Source of the DNA: Ignavibacteriales bacterium
GTDB taxonomy: Bacteria; Bacteroidota; Ignavibacteria; Ignavibacteriales; Melioribacteraceae
Direction: 5' to 3'
DNA length: 10,256 nt
Assembly (NCBI GenBank): GCA_016929735.1
Contig: JAFGID010000101.1
Span: 1-10,256, forward strand
The notes under the pieces are model-generated. The model was not told the origin of the DNA. It saw only the letters and a program-made list of their open reading frames with translations, and made no database searches. The position numbers and the translations under genes were made by a program. Below are positions 6,779 to 10,256 of this stretch, one piece after another (within the stretch, counting starts at the first letter, position 1; each line of letters opens with the position of its first letter).

Positions 6779-6801
6779 TATATTTAATTTTTATAAGTAA
6801 A

Positions 6802-7710
6802 ATGAAAAAACTCAGTTTGATGTTTTTAATTCTTATTTCTGTTTTGTGTTATGCACAGGACTTACAACCAATTCCTGAATTATCAAGAAGGGTAACAGAT
6901 TTAACATCTACCTTAATGACTTGGGAGGTAGATACACTGGAAAAAATGTTATACGAGTTTGAAAAAGAAAAAGGGAGTCAAATTGTTCTGCTGATTATTC
7001 CTACTACAAATCCCGAAGTAATTGAAGAATATTCAATACGTGTTGCAGAGAAATGGAAAATTGGTAGAGAAGAAATTGATGATGGAGTAATTTTTATTGT
7101 CGCTATTAATGATAGGAGTTTAAGAATAGAAGTAGGTTATGGATTGGAAGGAATATTGCCAGATGCTACTGCAAAGTATATTATTGATAATTATATCTTG
7201 CCAAATTTTAGAAACGGAAATTATTATATCGGGATAGAAACAGGAATTGAATTAATAATCAGTACGATTAAAGAGGAGCCATTACCGGCACCTCAAATCG
7301 ATGAATCCGAATATGAAAATTATGATTTTGAGGTTTTTAATGTACCACTTTTCGTAATTCTGCTAACAATTTTTATGCTTATAGGAATTGTATCTCCTTT
7401 TATTCTTGGACAAATTTGGGGTAGGATTTCAAGTACACTTGTTGCAATAACAGTGGGACTGATATTTTTCGATATTTTTATTGGTTTTATATTAGGTTTT
7501 GTAAATTTATTTATGAGTATCTTCTCACTACCTGTTAAAGCTAATTATTCTGGCAGTTCTTACCATTCTTCCAGTTCTACAAATGATTATTCTTCCAATT
7601 ATTCAAGTTCAAGTTATAGTGATTCAAGTAGTTCTTCTGGTTCCGATTATTCCAGCTTCAGTGGTGGTGGGGGTAGTTTTGGTGGAGGGGGAGCGTCAGG
7701 AAGTTGGTAA
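6802..7710 (+). CDS. TPM-domain (YgcG-type) membrane-anchored protein, copy 2
   Basis: This 302-aa tandem duplicate of the preceding TPM protein has the same layout. Leader 1-18 ends …CYA|Q19; the TPM domain covers about 23-158 with KIGREEIDDGVIFIVA (86-101) and RIEVGYGLEG (108-117). Hydrophobic segments lie near 182-203 and 211-243, followed by a Ser/Tyr-rich linker and FSGGGGSFGGGGASGSW at the end. An ATG at 6772 in the same frame overlaps the previous gene and would add ten residues ahead of the leader. The ATG at 6802 gives a normal leader and is preferred. A 28-bp identical block (6038-6065 and 6958-6985) shows the duplication at DNA level. The main divergence is in the region before the membrane segments and in the Ser-rich linker, which is more acidic here. 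Confidence 0.92.
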   Translation: MKKLSLMFLILISVLCYAQDLQPIPELSRRVTDLTSTLMTWEVDTLEKMLYEFEKEKGSQIVLLIIPTTNPEVIEEYSIRVAEKWKIGREEIDDGVIFIVAINDRSLRIEVGYGLEGILPDATAKYIIDNYILPNFRNGNYYIGIETGIELIISTIKEEPLPAPQIDESEYENYDFEVFNVPLFVILLTIFMLIGIVSPFILGQIWGRISSTLVAITVGLIFFDIFIGFILGFVNLFMSIFSLPVKANYSGSSYHSSSSTNDYSSNYSSSSYSDSSSSSGSDYSSFSGGGGSFGGGGASGSW

Positions 7711-7754
7711 AACTTAATTAAATACAATTGATATAAATTATTTGGAATAAAAAA

Positions 7755-8408
7755 ATGAAAAAAATATTTTTTACTGAAGAAGAAGAACAAAAGATAATTG
7801 AAACGATAAAAGAATTTGAAAATAAAACTTCAAGTGAAATTGTTCCTTTCGTAATTAACACAAGTGGCAATTATCCTGAAGCAAATTTCAAATCTGCGAT
7901 TATTTTTGGTTCAATACCTGTATTGATATTTATGTTATTATCGTTCCAATGGTTATTGCCTGTTGTAATCACACCATTTGAAATCGGACTTATTTTTATT
8001 TCTTGTTCAGTATTGGGATTTATTATTCCTTACATTATTCCAAATGTAAAAAGATTTTTTATTGGTAAAGATGAATTATTCGAACAGGTAATGAAACGTG
8101 CTTCTGTTGCATTCATTGACGAAGATATTGTTAATACCAAATCAAGAAATGGTATTTTAATCTATATAAGTAATTTCGAAAAGATGGCTATTATTCTTGC
8201 TGACAGAGGTATCCATAGTAAAGTTCCTAATGATTATTGGAATGATGTTATAAAAATTATTATTGAAAAATTTAAAAAGGGAAACCGATGTGAAGGTATA
8301 ATTAAAGCAATTGATAAATGTACCGAGATATTACTAGAAGCAGGTTTTGAGCGACTAGAGGATGATGAGAATGAATTAAAAGATGAATTAAAAATTAAAA
8401 ATGAATAA
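7755..8408 (+). CDS. TPM-domain membrane protein with internal transmembrane pair, 217 aa
   Basis: This is a diverged TPM protein without a signal peptide. The N-terminal part (1-40) contains FTEEEEQKIIETIKEFENKTSSEIVPFVI, the opening of the TPM fold. Two hydrophobic segments (about 47-63 and 73-97) interrupt it, and the domain resumes with ASVAF (116-120) and RNGILIYISNFEKMAIILADRGI (131-153). The end is a charged tail rich in Glu, Asp and Lys. This split arrangement is the usual form of the smaller TPM partner found beside YgcG-type proteins, often with LemA. It starts 44 bp after the second TPM gene and belongs to the same run. Unlike its neighbours it has no Gly-rich tail and its TPM parts probably face the cytoplasm, though topology is inferred. 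Biochemical role unknown. Confidence 0.87.
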   Translation: MKKIFFTEEEEQKIIETIKEFENKTSSEIVPFVINTSGNYPEANFKSAIIFGSIPVLIFMLLSFQWLLPVVITPFEIGLIFISCSVLGFIIPYIIPNVKRFFIGKDELFEQVMKRASVAFIDEDIVNTKSRNGILIYISNFEKMAIILADRGIHSKVPNDYWNDVIKIIIEKFKKGNRCEGIIKAIDKCTEILLEAGFERLEDDENELKDELKIKNE

Positions 8409-8452
8409 AATTAAATCTGTGTCAATTTGTCATAGCAGTTTCATAAGTTATA

Positions 8453-8481
8453 CTTGGGCTGAGCTTGTCGAAGCATCTGCG
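8453..8481. repeat. Dispersed-repeat-like intergenic element with core CTGAGCTTGTCGAAG
   Basis: The 99-bp gap before the peptidase gene contains a patch of higher GC than its surroundings. Its core, CTGAGCTTGTCGAAG (8459-8473), includes a small GCTT-GTCG-AAGC hairpin. I recall this core and its reverse complement as a recurrent intergenic motif in many bacterial genomes, including FCB-group ones. Only one copy is visible here, so repeat status rests on recollection. Confidence 0.5.
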
Positions 8482-8497
8482 TTCTATTAATTATTTT

Positions 8498-8501
8498 GGA
8501 G
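8498..8501 (+). promoter_or_regulatory. Shine-Dalgarno site deciding the peptidase start
   Basis: GGAG lies six bases before the ATG at 8508. A possible TTG start at 8496 would place this site inside the coding region and add MEFE ahead of a normal leader, so the ATG is chosen. Confidence 0.65.
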
Positions 8502-8507
8502 TTTGAA

Positions 8508-10016
8508 ATGTTAAAAACAAAAAAAATCCTATTCTTATACTTTATTCTTTCGCTTTCAATCTTTTCGCAAATCAAATTAGATGAATCACAACTTAAATCC
8601 TTTCTTGATAATAAAGAAATAATTTATGAAGATATATGTGTGCAAATGGGAGTTGCAAATTGGAATGTTTATTCACAAGAAGAAACACCAGATCAGGATA
8701 CTCCCAAAGGTAGGTATTCAATTTTATTCAGCAATGATTCACTGCATCAAGTAATTAATTATTGGTATCCTCAAAGAAGCAACTTAAGAGATAAAGTTTT
8801 ACAGAGAAGAGTAGAAGTCTGGTATCATATTTTAATTGGTGCAAAAGTTGATATGGAACCTGAAGTATTTGAATTAGAAAATCAACTTGAGGAATGGTTA
8901 TCTGGACAAGTGCCAAAAGAAGAAATTCCACCGACTGAAGAATTGAATAATATGGTATTACACTTGATGAAATTGAGAAACGAAAAAGCACAAAAACTTG
9001 GTTATGAGAATTATGCTGTTATGATGCTCGAATTAACCGAGTTAGGAAATGATTGGTTCATGGAACAAGTTGATTTGATTCTTAAAAGGACAAAACCTCA
9101 AATGGATTTGATTTATGATGAATTAAGAATACAATTAAAAAAAGAGACATTAACATTTTTCGATTTACTTGGACCAATTAGAGAATATTATTTCGGTTCA
9201 GATACACCTATCACTCCAAAAGAAGATGAAACAATGTTTGAATTGATGAAAAAAATACTTGCAAATATTGGAATTAATTATGAAGAATTACCAATTCGTT
9301 TTGTTGAAAGGGAAGTACCCTATGGTGGTAATGGTTTAGCTATTAGTGTGCCTGACGATTTTCGAGTTATTAGGAATGTCGGGATGCCTCTTTCAGTTTG
9401 GATGCATGAATTAGGTCATGGATTACAAGCAATGTTTACTCAAATTGAATATCCAATTCTTAAAGGTTACGAATGGTGCCTTGGTGAAGGATGCCCGGCG
9501 TTCAGTGAAGGAATGGCAGAAACATCAGCGAGATTTAGTCGTAATAATGAAGTTATAAAAAGTTTTTCAAATTTAGAAGATTACAATAAAGACTTAGTAT
9601 TAAATAAGTATTCTGCACTATACTTGAGATTTTCTTTGATCAGTGCGTTGTTTGAAATTGAATTTTATAAAGATTTATCTCAAAATCCGGGTGATTTGTT
9701 AAATAATTTGTATGAAGAAATTTTATCGATTGAAAACCCTGCTGGTAGGGATTATAATATTTCTGAAAATATAATTTATGTTTCATACCCGGTTTATTTA
9801 CATAATTATTTGTTGGCAGATATTATTTCCTGGCAGGTGCATAATTCAATGGAAGAAAAATTTGGAAAGAATTATCCATTTAATAAAGAAACATCAAGTT
9901 ATTTAATAGATCATTTTTACAGGGATGGTGAATTTGTTACATGGAGAGAAAAATTAATTAATGGAACTGGTAAAGCTTTAGACATTGATGGATATCTCAA
10001 ATCCTTCGGCTATTAA
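8508..10016 (+). CDS. Secreted HExxH zinc metallopeptidase, M2/M3 type (gluzincin)
   Basis: This 502-aa protein has leader 1-20 ending …IFS|Q21 and is likely periplasmic or secreted. The zinc motif HELGH is at 300-304 within VWMHELGHGLQAMF, and a following CPAFSEGMAETSARF block (329-343) supplies the third ligand, probably E334 or E338. Upstream, KLRNEKAQKLGYENYAVMMLEL (155-176) matches the helical segment common to M2 and M3 oligopeptidases. Downstream, YPVYLHNYLLADIISWQ (427-443) corresponds to the substrate-binding Tyr/His region, and GTGKALDIDGYLKSFG resembles the usual C-terminus of these families. Members cleave short peptides as dipeptidyl- or oligopeptidases. Length is somewhat below typical M3 enzymes and the exact subfamily is unsure; C324 and C329 beside the active site could pair. 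It follows three TPM genes on the same strand after a 99-bp gap. Confidence 0.88.
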   Translation: MLKTKKILFLYFILSLSIFSQIKLDESQLKSFLDNKEIIYEDICVQMGVANWNVYSQEETPDQDTPKGRYSILFSNDSLHQVINYWYPQRSNLRDKVLQRRVEVWYHILIGAKVDMEPEVFELENQLEEWLSGQVPKEEIPPTEELNNMVLHLMKLRNEKAQKLGYENYAVMMLELTELGNDWFMEQVDLILKRTKPQMDLIYDELRIQLKKETLTFFDLLGPIREYYFGSDTPITPKEDETMFELMKKILANIGINYEELPIRFVEREVPYGGNGLAISVPDDFRVIRNVGMPLSVWMHELGHGLQAMFTQIEYPILKGYEWCLGEGCPAFSEGMAETSARFSRNNEVIKSFSNLEDYNKDLVLNKYSALYLRFSLISALFEIEFYKDLSQNPGDLLNNLYEEILSIENPAGRDYNISENIIYVSYPVYLHNYLLADIISWQVHNSMEEKFGKNYPFNKETSSYLIDHFYRDGEFVTWREKLINGTGKALDIDGYLKSFGY

Positions 10017-10037
10017 ATAAATACTATAGTAAAAATT

Positions 10038-10043
10038 AAGGAG
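10038..10043 (+). promoter_or_regulatory. Shine-Dalgarno site of the last gene
   Basis: AAGGAG is six bases before the ATG at 10050. Together with the 33-bp gap to the peptidase stop, it supports translation from that ATG as part of the same transcript. Confidence 0.7.
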
Positions 10044-10049
10044 TAAAGA

Positions 10050-10256
10050 ATGAAAACGCCTGAAGAATTACAAAACCTTTATGACACTCGCTTAGTTTCT
10101 GAGCTTGAAGCCATTGAACCAATGAGAAAAAAATTAATCAGAAAAATCTTTATTTTTTGGATACCTATAATTGCTTTTATTTTGGGAGCTGTAATCTCAG
10201 GAATTAATCAGAAAACATCCGGGATGATAATTTTTATTATTGCAACCGTAATTACA
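10050..10256 (+). CDS. DUF3137-like membrane protein, 3'-truncated by the window
   Basis: The frame is open from ATG 10050 to the window end, giving 69 residues. It opens MKTPEELQNLYDTRLVSELEAIEPMRKKLIRK, a charged cytoplasmic helix of the kind that starts DUF3137 proteins (…FYD-x-x-L-x-x-x-L-x-x-LE-x-x-R-K-x). A hydrophobic segment at about 33-50 and the start of a second at about 58-69 follow, with a short GINQKTSG turn between. DUF3137 proteins have two N-terminal membrane helices and a large soluble domain of unknown function, and are often encoded near lemA. Only the N-terminus is seen, so the assignment is moderate. The upstream peptidase gene ends 33 bp before it, which suggests an operon. 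Confidence 0.62.
   Translation, partial: MKTPEELQNLYDTRLVSELEAIEPMRKKLIRKIFIFWIPIIAFILGAVISGINQKTSGMIIFIIATVIT

Noticed and set aside
6597..6800. 67-aa Val/Gln-rich open frame overlapping the end of TPM copy 1
   Set aside because: It is a frame-shifted reading of the Ser/Gly-rich tail of a real gene.
6772..6801. ATG at 6772 as start of TPM copy 2
   Set aside because: It overlaps the end of the preceding gene and puts ten extra residues before a standard leader; the ATG at 6802 gives MKKLSLMFLILISVLCYA|Q.
8496..8507. TTG at 8496 as start of the peptidase
   Set aside because: It would bury the GGAG ribosome site within the coding region and add acidic residues ahead of the signal peptide.

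Overview
The window is AT-rich by eye and looks like a piece of chromosome from the Bacteroidota/Ignavibacteriota/Chlorobiota side of the FCB group. Three observations point there. Most genes lack a clear Shine-Dalgarno site. Five exported proteins have hydrophobic leaders ending just before a Gln (…FP|Q, …YS|Q, …FG|Q, …YA|Q, …FS|Q), the pattern called the Bacteroidetes Q-rule. The protein families (delta-60/DUF5122 repeat proteins, TPM proteins ending in a Gly-rich …GGGGASG-x-W tail) are common in that group. No rRNA, tRNA, CRISPR array, transposase or phage gene is visible.

Left part (1-4243): two paralogous extracellular delta-60/DUF5122 beta-propeller repeat proteins. The first is cut by the window start. 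The second is complete at 724 aa, with 14 repeats of about 49 residues. A small CYTH/triphosphate-tunnel metalloenzyme gene lies between them. Both repeat proteins stop after the same terminal sequence (LNLKIFLQGAYR). The second gene begins right after a T8-G7 homopolymer run that sits where a ribosome-binding site would be.

Middle part (4244-5824): a strong GGGGTG/CACCCC hairpin separates the + strand genes from a minus-strand pair of tandem paralogs of unknown family. One copy carries a lipoprotein-like leader. The other lacks exactly that leader and starts at its own good Shine-Dalgarno site. A short divergent promoter region leads to an unrecognised secreted 164-aa protein on the + strand.

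Right part (5876-10256): a + strand run of two recently duplicated secreted, membrane-anchored TPM-domain proteins, a third diverged TPM protein with two membrane segments, a secreted HExxH zinc peptidase of the M2/M3 type, and the start of a DUF3137-like membrane protein. TPM genes often travel with lemA, and DUF3137 genes can too; no lemA is visible here, so if present it lies downstream of the window. The cluster looks like a cell-envelope module, but its biological role cannot be read from the sequence. I see no convincing evidence of a wholly new system. The most distinctive items are the shared C-terminal tail of the repeat proteins, the G-tract at the start of one of them, and the leader-plus/leader-minus tandem paralog pair.
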